Assembly: GCA_951799425.1 (NCBI GenBank) | Contig: OX637396.1 | Span: 36,696,701-36,760,700 of the forward strand | Direction of reading: 5' to 3' | Length of the DNA: 64,000 nt | DNA from: Ilex aquifolium | Lineage: Eukaryota; Streptophyta; Magnoliopsida; Aquifoliales; Aquifoliaceae | Part shown: piece after piece, positions 53,726 through 64,000 of the stretch | Numbering within the stretch: position 1 is the stretch's first letter | Layout: each line of letters opens with the position of its first letter | Notes under the pieces: model-generated | The model's input: the letters and a program-made list of their open reading frames with translations, nothing else | Database searches by the model: none | What the model was told of the DNA's origin: nothing | Program-made: the position numbers and the translations under genes

Positions 53726-54722
53726 ATTATATAATATTTTCTTTAATCTAATTATTCATATTAAAAGGGTGTTAAAAAAGTGTGTGAAAAAGCAATGTGT
53801 GTAATATTGTTGTAAATAAGAATGTGGCCTCTTTTAGTCTTTGCCTCCTGCAGCTGTCAAAGAACACTCCATTCATACCCAGGAGTCCTCAAAGGTAGGG
53901 TCAACTTGACCCTTAAGCAAAGCAAACTTCTAAGCTTTAAATACCGTCAAGCAAAATAAAAAAAAATGATGGTGCCATGTAAGCATAGGCTTTAATATTG
54001 TAAAATAATTTTTTGATGATTATAAGCCAAGTATATATTACACGTGTAAATCTTATTATTTTTAAAAGTAATAACTATGAATAACTCAGATTTATTAGCA
54101 CCGTCGAATCATTAAGCCATACTTTTGTCTATGCTCGACGAGTAAGTCTCAAAGTCAAGTTCTCTTTTGTCTTTGCACTAGAAGGTCAAACTCCATCTAA
54201 CATGTATCTTTTGTGAGGCTTAAGCCCCATAAATTTAGTTTGTCGTGGGTGTGTTTGTTTTAGGTATTAAGAAAGACGTATTGAAAAAAATAATATCTGG
54301 ATTTATCGTATTTCACTTTACACTCATGTTTGGATACATATTTTGAATTCGATATTATCACTTGTTTAAGGCTCAAATGAGTAATGATTTACAACCACAT
54401 ATTTGGTGGGTTTAAATAATCCGATTGAGGTATGTTTGAAAAAAAAAAAATTATCGTCAAGAATCTCTATAATATAAATATCATTCTTTATCTTGAGGGT
54501 TTGTTAGTAATTTAATGTTTATGTCATCATTCAGTATTTCGTTCAAACAAAACATTGAATAGGATAAATGTAGAACTCACTACTTCTTAATACCTGAACT
54601 AAACATGGGATGAGGAGACATAAGTTTTAAATTTATCTTTTTTCTCCATTTGGATGGGTATAGAATGGATAGGGTTATTCAATCCGATACATCCTAATAT
54701 CTAATCTAAACACACTCACAAT
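53726..54722. other. AT-rich spacer
   Basis: I see no gene, RNA or terminal repeats. About 53825-53930 is somewhat less AT-rich (contains CTTTGCCTCCTGCAGCTGTC) but shows no open frame. Confidence 0.4.
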
Positions 54723-55441
54723 TAGGGGTGTCAAACGTGTCGGGTTAAACGGTTACGTGTCGGGTTAAACGGGTGACGGGTGAAAAATATACCAACCCGT
54801 ACACGACACGTTTAATAAACGGGTGAAAATTTTCAACACGAACACAACCCGTTTAATAAACGGGTAACACGACACGAATCGTTTAACCCGTTTAATTTTA
54901 AAAAAATTATATCAACAAATTTTAGTACTCCACTTTTTTTTATTGTCAATTTTACTTACCTCAAAAAAGAGGAATTTTTAGCCAAATCTCATAAAAATCA
55001 GACTTGAAGGCTTAAAAAAAAATGAAAGAGGTCATTGTCTTTTATAGGCAACTCAACCCTCCCCATCTCCCCTCATTTTCCAATGTGGGACAAAAACAAA
55101 AGGCATTGGTTTGCCTTTGTCGTTGAAGTGCTCCCATCTCCCCTAATTTGTCTTTGAACTACTACTTTACTTTTTTTTTTTTTGTATTGATTTCTTTACT
55201 TCTTTTTTTCTTGCTAATTTTTTAAAATAATTATTAATTTATTATTATATTAATTTTATTTAAACGGGTAAACGTGTAATAAACGGTTTGACAGGTCTCA
55301 CCCGAACACGACCAGTTTATTAAACGTGTTTGGCGTATCAACCCGTTTATCACCCAAACCCGTTAAGATCTTACCAAAATCTGTTTAATTCGTGTCGATT
55401 CGTGTCGGTTAATCGTGTCGTGTCGAATTTTGACAGGCCTA
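54723..55441. mobile_element. hAT MITE, 719 bp, 8-bp duplication
   Basis: Flanked by CTCACAAT at 54715-54722 and 55442-55449. The ends are TAGGGGTGTCAAACG and, reverse-complemented, TAGGCCTGTCAAAATT. Both subterminal regions (54740-54900 and 55260-55430) are packed with AACGGGT, ACCCGTTT and CGTGTCG motifs, typical of hAT transposase-binding regions. The central part is unrelated, T-rich sequence with no transposase. Confidence 0.9.
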
Positions 55442-55449
55442 CTCACAAT

Positions 55450-55977
55450 GTCTTTTGACACAAGTTTAGAATTTTAACTCTTCCAATTAATGTCTCATTG
55501 ATGACTCAAGCTCTACGAAGTTTCATAAGATCTTTTTATCCAATTGCAGGAGGTAGTTAATATTTTCACAGATATATCTATTTCACCGAGCACCTCTCTG
55601 AGATAGTACCCAAATCGTTCAGTCTTTTTGTACGGTTCAAAATTTAGTCAAAAGAAATTTTAATACCTATGGTCGTTGTTTTGGTAATAATATTGATAAT
55701 TGGGGGTAATTCAGTGAATTCCAGTTATAGTCTATCCGTATCACGGACCTGTTTAAGTCACCATGGCAGTTCCCGTAATAACAAGGGACAAAGGAGGGTA
55801 GTTTGAAGAAATCCAGTCAATAATATACAAGCGGATTGAGTCGGTCACCGGAAATAGCTGGCTCACTCGTGCCATTTCTCGGATTCACAGAAGTGGAAAT
55901 AAATAATCTCTCTCTGTCTTTCTTTGTCTCTCTCTCTTTCTCTTAGCTGAATAGTTGCTGTCCCTAAAGCTCCTTTC
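55450..55977 (+). promoter_or_regulatory. bHLH gene promoter and start of leader
   Basis: The upstream region of the bHLH gene. A (CT)n tract at 55905-55943 is the probable start of the 5' leader. I see no single convincing TATA box. The hAT MITE ends about 460 bp upstream of that tract. Confidence 0.4.
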
Positions 55978-56010
55978 ATGGCGGAGAAGCGAAAATCGAT
56001 GGCGAGTTGA
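55978..56010 (+). CDS. Upstream ORF 1 (10 codons) in bHLH leader
   Basis: The frame encodes MAEKRKSMAS and a TGA stop. It lies 256 bp upstream of the main start codon, in a segment that is directly repeated 86 bp further on together with its upstream flank AGCTCCTTTC and downstream flank TTGAAGCT. If the leader is transcribed as expected, ribosomes would meet this ORF first. Translation is not shown. Confidence 0.55.
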   Translation: MAEKRKSMAS

Positions 56011-56063
56011 AGCTGTTCTCTGTCTGTGTTCTGCTGAAGATTTGCTGTCGTAGAGCTCCTTTC

Positions 56064-56096
56064 ATGGCGAAGAACCGAAAATCAATGGCGATTTGA
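56064..56096 (+). CDS. Upstream ORF 2 (10 codons), duplicate of ORF 1
   Basis: The frame encodes MAKNRKSMAI and a TGA stop: the same length, the same frame relations and 7 of 10 residues shared with upstream ORF 1. It ends 169 bp before the main start codon. The duplicated unit is about 47 bp (55967-56014 and 56053-56100). Confidence 0.55.
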   Translation: MAKNRKSMAI

Positions 56097-56265
56097 AGCT
56101 ATTGATTATGTGTTAGTTTGCGTGGATAATTTATTTTGAAGCAGCTGAGCAAGAAATAACTCCAGAGTGGTGAAAGTGCAAGCAGTTTCGTCTTTTTTTT
56201 TTTTTAATAGAAATCTGGTTCTGTTTGATCCGAGTTGAGATTGTTGAACTTCTTTTTCTTCGATT

Positions 56266-58552
56266 ATGTATAGCTCAGCCTCAGAGGCGGTTCCAAGAGA
56301 TATGAAGAGTAGTTTTTTGTTTTCTTCTACTTTAAATCACTCATTGGCAGAAGGAGAGTTCGTGAAGAACAAAGAGGTGAGGAATTTGGATATTTATCAT
56401 AATGATCAGCAGCAGCAACAGCAAAGCTCGGTGCTAATGCGGTATCGATCAGCTCCGAGCTCCTTCTTTGCTGCTCTTATGGACAATAGTAGTGGCGGTG
56501 ATGGCGGTGGTCGTGGTGGTGAGGATTATTTCAACCATCAACTTGAGAGGAGTCCTGAATCTGAATCTATGTTCGCAACGCCACCACCGCCGATTCAGGG
56601 TAATGGTTCTGGAAATTGGGATTCAAATCTACACTTTTCCTCTTCTATGATGAAGCAGGAAGTTAAGGATTTATCTTGTCCACATCCGAATAATGAATAT
56701 TCTTCAGCGGTTTCGCAGTTGATTTACGAAACAAGTCCTCCTCCTCCTCCGCCGCCGCCGCCGCCGGTGAACTCTGCCTCTGTCTCTGCCTCTGGTGTTG
56801 GATCTTACTCTGTTGTGGCCGTGGAAAATCCGATGCAACTGAGGACCAGTAATGCTAACTGCTCCAATCTTATCAGGCAGAGTAGCTCTCCAGCTGAATT
56901 TTTCTCTGGTACTATTTTGTTGTTGATTTAACTTGCAATTTACTGAAGATTACTTTCTTTTCAACTTTAATTAAAAAATTATTGGTTTATACTCGAATGG
57001 ATCTACTTAAGAAGTCAATTATTTGGTGGAAAGTTGATTATTAAGCAAGCTGTACTCAGCCAGAAAGTGGGAGAGATCTCTGCAACTTGTGTATTGAAAA
57101 TAGAGTGGACTTTTTGTCTCTGTTTGGATCTGATCACAAAAAGGTGAGGGAAAGAAAAGAAAATACTACTAAACAGTGATTTTTTTGTTTTTTCCTTTTT
57201 TTGGGTCTATATTAAATAGAAGGATATGACTAACCTTTTTTGAATTATTTGCATAAACGTCCGCCCCCAATGTCAATACCTGCACCACCTTGCTACAGTG
57301 TCTTAAGAATCGAAGCTTTAAAGTTACTCTTGAAACTTCAGACTCTAGAACTGATTTAATGGAGCTTTTGGAGCTGTCATGTTTTGCATCCATTAAATGT
57401 TTCGAGCAATTTGGAATTTTAAATTGATTATATTCTCAGTTCTGCAGTTATTTGTGATTGAGAAAGACTCGCTGAGAATTGCTTAATCAATTTCAGGATT
57501 TTCTGTATCTAGAGCTAGTAATGGAACCTATGGAGAAATGAATTCTTCAACTGGCATGTTGAATAATCATTTCAGCTTCCCATCTGGGCCATCTTCTTGC
57601 TCAAGGTTCATGCCTCAGATTGCTGAAAATGTGTCTGAACGGATAGGGACAGGTAGTCCTGAGAATGATAACACCACCAATGGATGCTATGTCCCCAGCT
57701 TTTCAAATGATTCTTGGAATGATTCGATGTTTACTAGCTTAAAAAGAAACAGGGATGGTGATGTGAAAATGTTTCCTAGCTTGAATGCATTGGAATCTCA
57801 GGTAGAATGCCTCGATCACTAGTAGATTTCATGTTTAGCTTATGCTTATTCAGCAGTCGCTAATGGTACTTTTTTTTTAATCAGAATGGGAGCTCTAGAA
57901 ATTACACTCCTGGTTTAACTCACCATTTGAGCTTGCCAAAAACTTCTGGTGAGATGGCTGCCATTGAAAAGGTTTTGCAGTTCCAACAAGATTCTACACC
58001 TTGTAAGATCCGTGCCAAAAGGGGTTTCGCCACTCACCCACGAAGCATTGCAGAAAGGGTAAAGTTTTACCTATTATATCCCATCATCCCAATTGATTTT
58101 GTGTCACCCAAATCCAATAACCACCGGTTTTCTTATTACTCGAACATGTATTAAGCACTGGTCTGAACTTCATTTGGGCTCTACAAATTGCAGAATAGAA
58201 GAATACGGATCAGTGAAAGAATGAGAAGGCTACAAGAGCTTTTCCCAAACATGGACAAGGTAGTTTTTAGGTTCTCATTGTCACGTGTATTTCCTCTACT
58301 AGAAGTTGTTAGAAACTCTAGTTTTTTTTTTCCATTGGCAGCAAACAAATACAGCAGATATGTTAGATTTGGCAGTTGAGCACATCAAAGACCTTCAGGA
58401 ACAAGTCCAGGTATACCAAAGAAATCACTTGCATTCGAACTCCCATGAATCTCCTACCAACTTTATCTTCCCTCACCAAAATATCTTAATTTTTCGCGTA
58501 GACATTGACAGATACTCGGGCAAAGTGCACATGTTCGAGTGAACAGAAATAA
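56266..58552 (+). CDS. FBH-type bHLH transcription factor (bHLH130/122-like)
   Basis: Six coding exons: 56266-56908, 57497-57801, 57885-58058, 58194-58259, 58342-58410 and 58502-58552, all GT-AG and in frame, giving about 435 aa. The N-terminal half is low-complexity (Gln-rich near 46-52, Gly-rich near 75-85, Pro run near 163-172) with a conserved LMRYRSAPSSFFAALMD. The bHLH domain spans about 361-419: KRGFATHPRSIAERNRR, then helix 1 (ISERMRRLQELFPNMDK) and helix 2 (ADMLDLAVEHIKDLQEQVQ). Glu373 and the following Arg residues of the E-box contact are present; the usual His is Arg, as in this subfamily. Relatives (Arabidopsis FLOWERING BHLH, bHLH122/128/129/130) bind E-boxes and, for FBH1-4, activate CONSTANS. 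The target here is unknown. The exon layout is normal and the gene looks intact. Confidence 0.9.
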
Positions 58553-59490
58553 ATTTCAAATCCTACGACAACTGGCTTTCTGTACAGAAAATAATACGCA
58601 GAGAAAGGAAGAATGGGAAAAGAAAGCAACGGTTAGTTTTCTATTTCAATTCACTGGATTACAGAATGTGGGCTTTGTGTAGCCACATTAGTTTTACTCT
58701 CACTGTAAAATCCATATTGGAGAGGTTAATTATCCTATTCATTACTCATATTTGAGCAACAGATGCTCAAATTTTCCTTGTACATTATGTAATTGACTGT
58801 TTATTTGTGCTGTCCAACCAATTATTCCAAATGAACCCCCTATTGGAGAGCCTGTGAGGTCATAAGGTCAAACCCATCCATGAGATTAATCCAAAAATTG
58901 TAACACTTGGGAGTATATCATGACAAGGGTTAGAAACTTCTGTTGATATAAAGATGATCTTGGTATAGTGGTGATGGATGGCTTCTTTGTTTTGGAAGCT
59001 TAGTTTCATCAAAATTTCACCAATGAAATGAAATAAATTCGATCCTCAATCACAGCTCTCCGAATCCAAATTCATTTTGTTTTCCGTACATCTTACAAGA
59101 AATTTCAACTAGATACTTATTTGATTGTGAGTCATGAAAGTTGTTGGAACATGTTTAAGATTCAAGTCTCTTTATATGGTTATTTAAAGACCTTCCTTTT
59201 TTGGCATTCTCCGTCTTATATTGGCGGAACCAACACTTCCCCTGTATTTAATTTTTCTATTACAATAGAATTACTTTGGTAGGTTATAGTGGTTGCAAGG
59301 ATTTGAAAATTTGTTGCATTTTAATTTTTAAACCAAAATGTTGATGTCTTAGTGGTTAGGTGCAGTAGATTATGGGCCTGCCTTGATTCCGATGGGTAGG
59401 CCCGGGCCCTGGAAAATGGCTTTGTGGGCTGCCCCTCAAAATTCAAAATAATGATAACATCGAGAAATCTACGATACCCAAAAAAAATTG
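58553..59490. other. 3' flank of bHLH gene
   Basis: Probably holds the 3' untranslated region (to roughly 58850). The rest is AT-rich with no gene. A part at about 59335-59410 (TGTCTTAGTGGTTAGGTGC) resembles a tRNA A-box region, possibly a SINE remnant, but lacks a clear B box and tail. Confidence 0.4.
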
Positions 59491-59499
59491 GTACCACAC

Positions 59500-60560
59500 T
59501 GACCCTCATTTCGGGGTCGCTGGGGCATGAAGCCAGGAAAACGAGAAAAATAAGAAAGTGATATAGAACTTAAAAAACTTTCAACATGCCTGCCTGGTTG
59601 CCAGAGCTTCGCCTACCAAGGCAGATAGGCAGAAGAATTTTGAGATTTCCATAACAAGCACTTTCAATTAATCTCTGCACGGGAGATTTCCTGTAATAGA
59701 TTGAGATAGCAATCTTTATGATAAATAACCTGAAACAACCAAGAGGTTAGAAAAGGGGCCGGGTGAACACTTGACTTATCCCCTCCGAAGCTTAAGTCAG
59801 TAAAGATTGAAGACTTGAGTACAGTGTATTCTTTTTCTCAGTCTAATTTGCGTGCCTTTGTTCATTTTTTTGAAGAGTATTTATACCTGGATTAGTAATG
59901 AGTGCCAAGGCTTGAAGTCACATTTCAACATTTAATGACTTGCACTATTATCCATGCGTAATGAGTGTTCTCCATTCAGATCTTCGTGCCTAGTTTACTC
60001 GGGAGATAGGGTGGCTGCTCGGGACATGCCGAGCACTTATGGCTCTACCCCTGGTCATTCAAGTCTTCTGATCGGCGCTTGACACCTACTCCCGAGCGTT
60101 CAATACCCGGGGAACCGTACCTCGGGATGCGCCGAGGAGATACACTCAGCGCGATAGCCGTTAATGCTTCGCAATCATGACTGATGCTTTGGATCTCGAG
60201 GATGCAGGGGCTTATTAATAGCCCTGTCTCAGTCACTCATATCTCCATTAATGAGTTGTTATGTCTTCTAAAATGCTGGTGTCAGTACGTGTACTTGGCT
60301 CCTCCGAGCTATTACTCCTTGGCGCCACTTCCCTGCACCTTTCAAGCTCCATAACGGCTACATCTTCACACGTGTCGATTTGGGGGTGCTGAGCCGCCTA
60401 AAGTTTCTCCCCTTTTGTACTCTTCCTTTTGCCTTTTGTTTGTATGCTCAAGGGACGCAAAGCCCCTTTCTTTTCGTTAATGAAATTTTCTTTTTCATTA
60501 TGATTTTTTTTTTTTTTGTCGACTGTATTTCATTTCACTAATTTGTTCCTTGTAACCCAA
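59500..60560 (-). repeat. Probable LTR/3' region of Ty3/gypsy element
   Basis: Composition changes at about 59500 to a GC-richer sequence typical of the retrotransposon that continues to 64000. On the minus strand there is a TATA-box-like TATAAATA at 59885-59878, as expected in an LTR promoter, and purine-rich tracts (GAAAAGAAAGGGGC near 60477-60464; AAAAGGGGAGA near 60417-60407) either of which could be the polypurine tract. I could not decide the LTR tips or a target duplication. Only one LTR is in the window. Confidence 0.5.
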
Positions 60561-60591
60561 GCTCATAAAATCATGAAAATGCACAAGTGTT

Positions 60592-60987
60592 TGGGCCTTG
60601 CACCCCTCGGGGCCGTGCCCCTAATGATCCGAGTGCAAGGCTCGTTAAACTTTTGAGGGCGTTGCTCCAAGTGTGGAGTCTAACACCCCTCAGGGTCGTG
60701 CCCCTAACGGCCGAGCGCAAGGCTCATGTTAAACTTTTGAGGGCGTTGCTCCAAGAGTGGAGTCTGATACCCCTCGAGGTCGTGCCCCTAACGACTGAGC
60801 GCAAGACTCGTGTTAAACTTTTAAGGGCGTTGCTCCAAAGGTGGAGTCTGGTACTCCTCGGGGTCGTGCCCCTAACGACTGAGCGCAAGACTCGTGTTAA
60901 ACTTTTGAGGGCGTTGCTCCAAGGGTGAAATCTGATACCCCTTGTGGCCGTGGCCCTAACGACTGAGTGCAAGACTCGTGTTAAACA
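60592..60987 (-). repeat. 84-bp tandem repeats in retrotransposon
   Basis: Between four and five copies of an exact 84-bp period; for example GTTGCTCCAA begins at 60661, 60745, 60829 and 60913. The unit contains CCCCTCGGGGTCGTGCCCCT and TTAAACTTTTGAGGGCG. Eighty-four is a multiple of three, and the array is open in a plus frame (60587-60928) and a minus frame (60972-60724), giving a 28-residue periodic peptide. It lies between the integrase region and the presumed LTR. Copies differ by only a few bases. Confidence 0.85.
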
Positions 60988-61050
60988 TTCAACAAAAAGT
61001 AGAGCTTGGGATTCAGCTTAGTAGAAATATTTCTTCAAATTCGATATATT

Positions 61051-62224
61051 TCAAGGTCGGATTACATCATTGTCATCCATATCTCGTAGTCTATATGCCC
61101 ATGTGCCCCCCACAACAATTACTTTGTAAGGGTCTTCCCAATTGAGGCTGAGTTTTCCATCAGTGGGTTCCCGAGTAGTGCCCACCATTTTGCGCAACAC
61201 CAAGTCTCCTACTTGGAAATTCCTCGTCTGGACCTTCTTCTGGTGTTGTCTTGACAGCTCTCCCTGGTACTTTGCCAGCTTAATGGATGCCAGTTCCCTT
61301 CTTTCTTCGACCAAATCAAGATATTTGGCAAGCGTCTGATCATTGTTCCCTAACTCAAAGGCTTGGCTTCGTATCGTTGGGAGCCCTACTTCCAATGGGA
61401 TGACAGCCTTGACCCTGTATGTCATGGCGTACGACATTTCTCTTGTTGACATCCTCGGCGTGGTCCTATAAGCCCATAGTACGTTGAGTAACTCATTGGT
61501 CCACTTTCCCTTTTCCTTTTCCAGTCTCTTTTTTATTCCAACTAACACTGTCTTGTTTGAGAATTCTGCTTGCCTATTACTTTGGGGGTAGGTTGGCGTG
61601 AAATAATAATTGCGTATTCCAAATTCTGAACATAATTCTCTAAAAGGACCACTATTAAATTGAATGTCGTTGTCCGAGATGATGGCTCGAGGGATTCCGA
61701 ACCGAGTGATAATGTTCTACCATACAAATTTCTTCTCGACGTCCCGAGTACGGCTAAGGGGCTCGGCTTCGATCCACTTTGTGAAATAATCAGTAGCTAC
61801 CAAGAGGAATTTCTTGTCCAAAGGGCCCCTCGGGAGGGGTCCTACAATATCCATGCCCCATTGAGAGAATGGCCAGAAATTTCTGACATTTGTCACATTT
61901 TCGAATGTAGCTCTTAGCATCCCTCTGCATATATGACCACCAATATCCTTGAGACATTGTTCGGTGTGCGAGAGATCTCCCTCCTGTATGACTCCCACAT
62001 ATACCCTCATGAACCTCATAGAGCAAAGGCTCTATCTTATCCTCGGGGACACAGGGCAAATACGGCCTCGAGAAGGACCTTCTGTATAACTGATGATCGG
62101 TCGATATCCAGAACCTGAGAGCCTTGAGTTTGATTTTCCTGACCTCTTTGATATCCTCAGGAAGCACTCCTTCCGTCAAGTATGCGATTATGGGGTGCAT
62201 CCAACCCAGAGGCGTTTCTTGCAT
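61051..62224 (-). pseudogene. Ty3/gypsy integrase (broken)
   Basis: On the minus strand: a zinc-binding N-terminal part with HEGICGSHTGG and KCDKCQKF (His-His-Cys-Cys pattern, about 62035-61880), then the core with FSQWGMDIVGPLPRGP (first Asp), ISDNDIQFNSGPF (second Asp, about 61670) and QSNRQAEFSNK (Glu, about 61570). The C-terminal region continues to a stop at about 61051 (VEERRELASIKLAKYQ, GDLVLRK, KLSLNWEDPYKV). An in-frame stop after VEKKFVW (about 61717) and a frameshift near 61790-62019 break it, so this copy cannot make intact integrase. Confidence 0.85.
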
Positions 62225-62370
62225 TTACGTCGGCAACACTTGCTCAGCCTTCGTTTCTTCAATACTCGGGCTTTCCGGCTTTCAATGACAATGCGCCGAG
62301 TTACCTCCAAAGCCAATGTCGAGCATAGACAAGCTAACGTATCGGCGTGGGTATTGTGATCCCTTGAAAT

Positions 62371-64000
62371 CTAGGAAACTTCCACATTTTCTAGCTTCTC
62401 GATTCTGGATTTTGCCTTCTGATGGTATGTCTTCATCTTGTTGTCTCGAACCTCGAAGTCACCATTGATCTGATTCACTACCAGCTGGGAGTCGCAGAAA
62501 ACATGGAGGTGCCTAATCCCGACCGAGTACGCAATATTGAATCCTACTAACAGTGTCTCGTACCCGGCCTCATTATTGGACACTTTGAACCCCAATCTAA
62601 TAGCTTGCTCTATTATGAATCCTTCAGAACTAGCCAATACTACACTTATCCTGCTCCCCTTGCGTTCGAGGACCCATCAACATGAAGGTTCCAAACGTCA
62701 TCATCAAAAGCTTTCACTCCTCGTGGGGGCTCGGACGCAGAGAACTCGGCAATAAAATCAGCAAGGACTTGCCCTTTAATTAAAGTACGGAGTTTGCACC
62801 TTATTTTGAACTCCCCGAGTTCCACAACCCACTTGGCAACCCTTCCAAACATGTCGGCCTTATGAAGAATGGGCTTGAGAGGCCGATCAGTCAAGACTTT
62901 TATGGCGTGCGCCTGGAAATAGTGTCTGAGTTTCCTTGCTGAAACTACTAATGCTAGAAAAAGTTTCTCCATCAGCAAGTATCGTGTTTCAGCGTCAAGC
63001 AAGGTCTTGCTCACGAAGTAGATGGGCCTTTGTGCCCCCTCGCTTTCCCTTACTAGGGCTCCACTAACGGCCCCTTCCGAGACAGACAAGTAGAGATTTA
63101 GCACTTCCCGCCGATGGGACAAACAAGGTCAGAGGCGACTTCAAGTACTCCTTAATACCATCAAGCGCCTGGCCACATTCCTCGTCTCAGGTTCCCTTCG
63201 CCGCCCCCTTAAGCATGGCGAAGAACGGCTTGCACCTATTGGAGGACTTGGAGATGAATCGGTTGAGGGCTGTTAGCATTCCAGTCAATTTCTGGATGTC
63301 TTTGGTAGTCCTCGGCGTCTGAATATTCTGCACGGCCTGTATCTGCTCGGGGTTGGCCTCAATGCCCCTGTGGGTGACTAAGTACCCCAAGAATTTGTCC
63401 GAGCTTACTCCGAAAGCACACTTCGAGGCATTAAGTTTCAGACCGTAGCTTCGGAGTATGGCGAACGTGGCCCCGAGGTCTCAGAGGTGATCGGAACCCT
63501 CCTTGTTTTTCACTACCATATCGTCAATGTAAACCTCCATAGTCACGTCGAGTTGCTGCTTGAAAATCTTGTTCATCAAGCGTTGATAATTGGCACCGAC
63601 ATTTTTCAACCCAAATGGCATCACCATGTAGCAATAGATCAATCGGGGCGTGATGAACGCCGTTTTCTCCTGATCTGATTCATGTAAGGGAATTTGGTGG
63701 TAACCTGCCCGAGCGTCCATAAAGAAGATACGTTTGTGACCCGCGGTCGCATCAACCAGCTGATCAACCTTTGACAATGGATACTCGTCTTTGGGGCATG
63801 CTTTGTTCAAGTCTGTGAAATTCATGCAAACTCGCCATTTTTCCTCTTTTTTCTTAGCACATACCGTGTTGGATAACCATTTGGGGAATTGCACCTCTCT
63901 GATAGAGCCAGCCCCCAACAATCTGTCCACTTCTTCATCTACGGCCTTCGCGTGGTGAGGTGTCATCCTTCGAGCTTTCTGCCTCACGGGTTTGAAGGAT
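62371..64000 (-). pseudogene. Ty3/gypsy Tat-type RT and two RNases H (broken)
   Basis: On the minus strand, from the window end leftward: reverse transcriptase (63987-63481) with WRVCMNFTDLNKACPKD, FMDARAGYHQIPL, MPFGLKNVGANYQR and the active site YIDDMVVKN; then the connection part (63390-63187, FLGYLVTHRGIEANPEQIQA) after a stop; then a Ty3-type RNase H (63122-62646: RPIYFVSKTLLDAETRY). A second, archaeal-like RNase H starts WNLHVDGSSNARGAG and continues in another frame (62637-62371: NEAGYETLLVGF). Two RNase H domains in a row mark the Tat lineage of Ty3/gypsy. At least three stops or frameshifts separate the parts. The element continues beyond 64000, where protease and gag would lie. Confidence 0.85.

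Noticed and set aside
60587..60972. 113-aa (plus) and 82-aa (minus) frames as genes
   Set aside because: Both are readings of the 84-bp tandem repeat; kept only as a repeat feature.
1..64000. CRISPR arrays, bacterial-type operons, rRNA or intact tRNA genes
   Set aside because: The sequence is plant nuclear; no spaced short palindromic repeats, and the tRNA-like boxes found belong to SINEs.

Overview
The window is nuclear DNA of a eudicot plant. It is AT-rich, has GT-AG introns with CT-rich leaders, and its recognisable genes are plant-type. Four host genes can be reconstructed exon by exon: COM1/GR1 (+, 5532-7659), a TrmL-like SPOUT RNA methyltransferase (-, 9760-17253), a SURP/G-patch splicing-factor-like gene (+, 26554-41887) and an FBH-type bHLH transcription factor (+, 56266-58552). 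All four reading frames stay open across every inferred splice junction, giving about 632, 263, 442 and 435 aa. The remaining sequence is mostly transposable elements, many nested, plus unassigned AT-rich spacer.

0-5.5 kb: a hAT-type terminus, a Helitron-derived block (copy 1), a minisatellite, a GC-richer insert between two imperfect direct repeats, a TIR element, and the COM1 leader. 5.5-7.9 kb: COM1, then a SINE with 11-bp target duplications. 9.7-17.3 kb: the methyltransferase, whose introns hold an L1 fragment, a 2.1-kb Helitron with an exon-like piece, and a small hAT element. 17.4-25 kb: a second copy of the Helitron block, a PIF-like MITE, and a 3.6-kb hAT element with a perfect 8-bp target duplication. 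That hAT element carries a decayed PPR-gene fragment and two nested elements.

25-42 kb: the SURP/G-patch gene. One intron inside its G-patch domain is 7.76 kb long because it contains copia pieces and a decayed, nearly full-length L1; its last intron holds a foldback MULE. 42-55.5 kb: a MITE-rich spacer with two solo LTRs (5-bp duplications), a PIF-like element with a promoter-like module and a G/T-skewed array, a MULE-like element around GC-richer sequence, and a hAT MITE. 55.9-58.6 kb: the bHLH gene, whose leader carries two duplicated 10-codon upstream ORFs. 59.5-64 kb: part of a decayed Tat-type Ty3/gypsy retrotransposon on the minus strand, running off the window end.

The host genes do not form one pathway: DNA-break resection, RNA methylation, splicing and transcription. 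From memory, COM1 and the SURP/G-patch gene are also neighbours in Arabidopsis, so this is probably an old linkage spread apart by transposons, with the methyltransferase between them. I found no new enzymatic system, CRISPR array, rRNA or intact tRNA. The most unusual features are the paired upstream ORFs, several non-autonomous elements carrying exon- or promoter-like pieces, and the repeated nested insertions.
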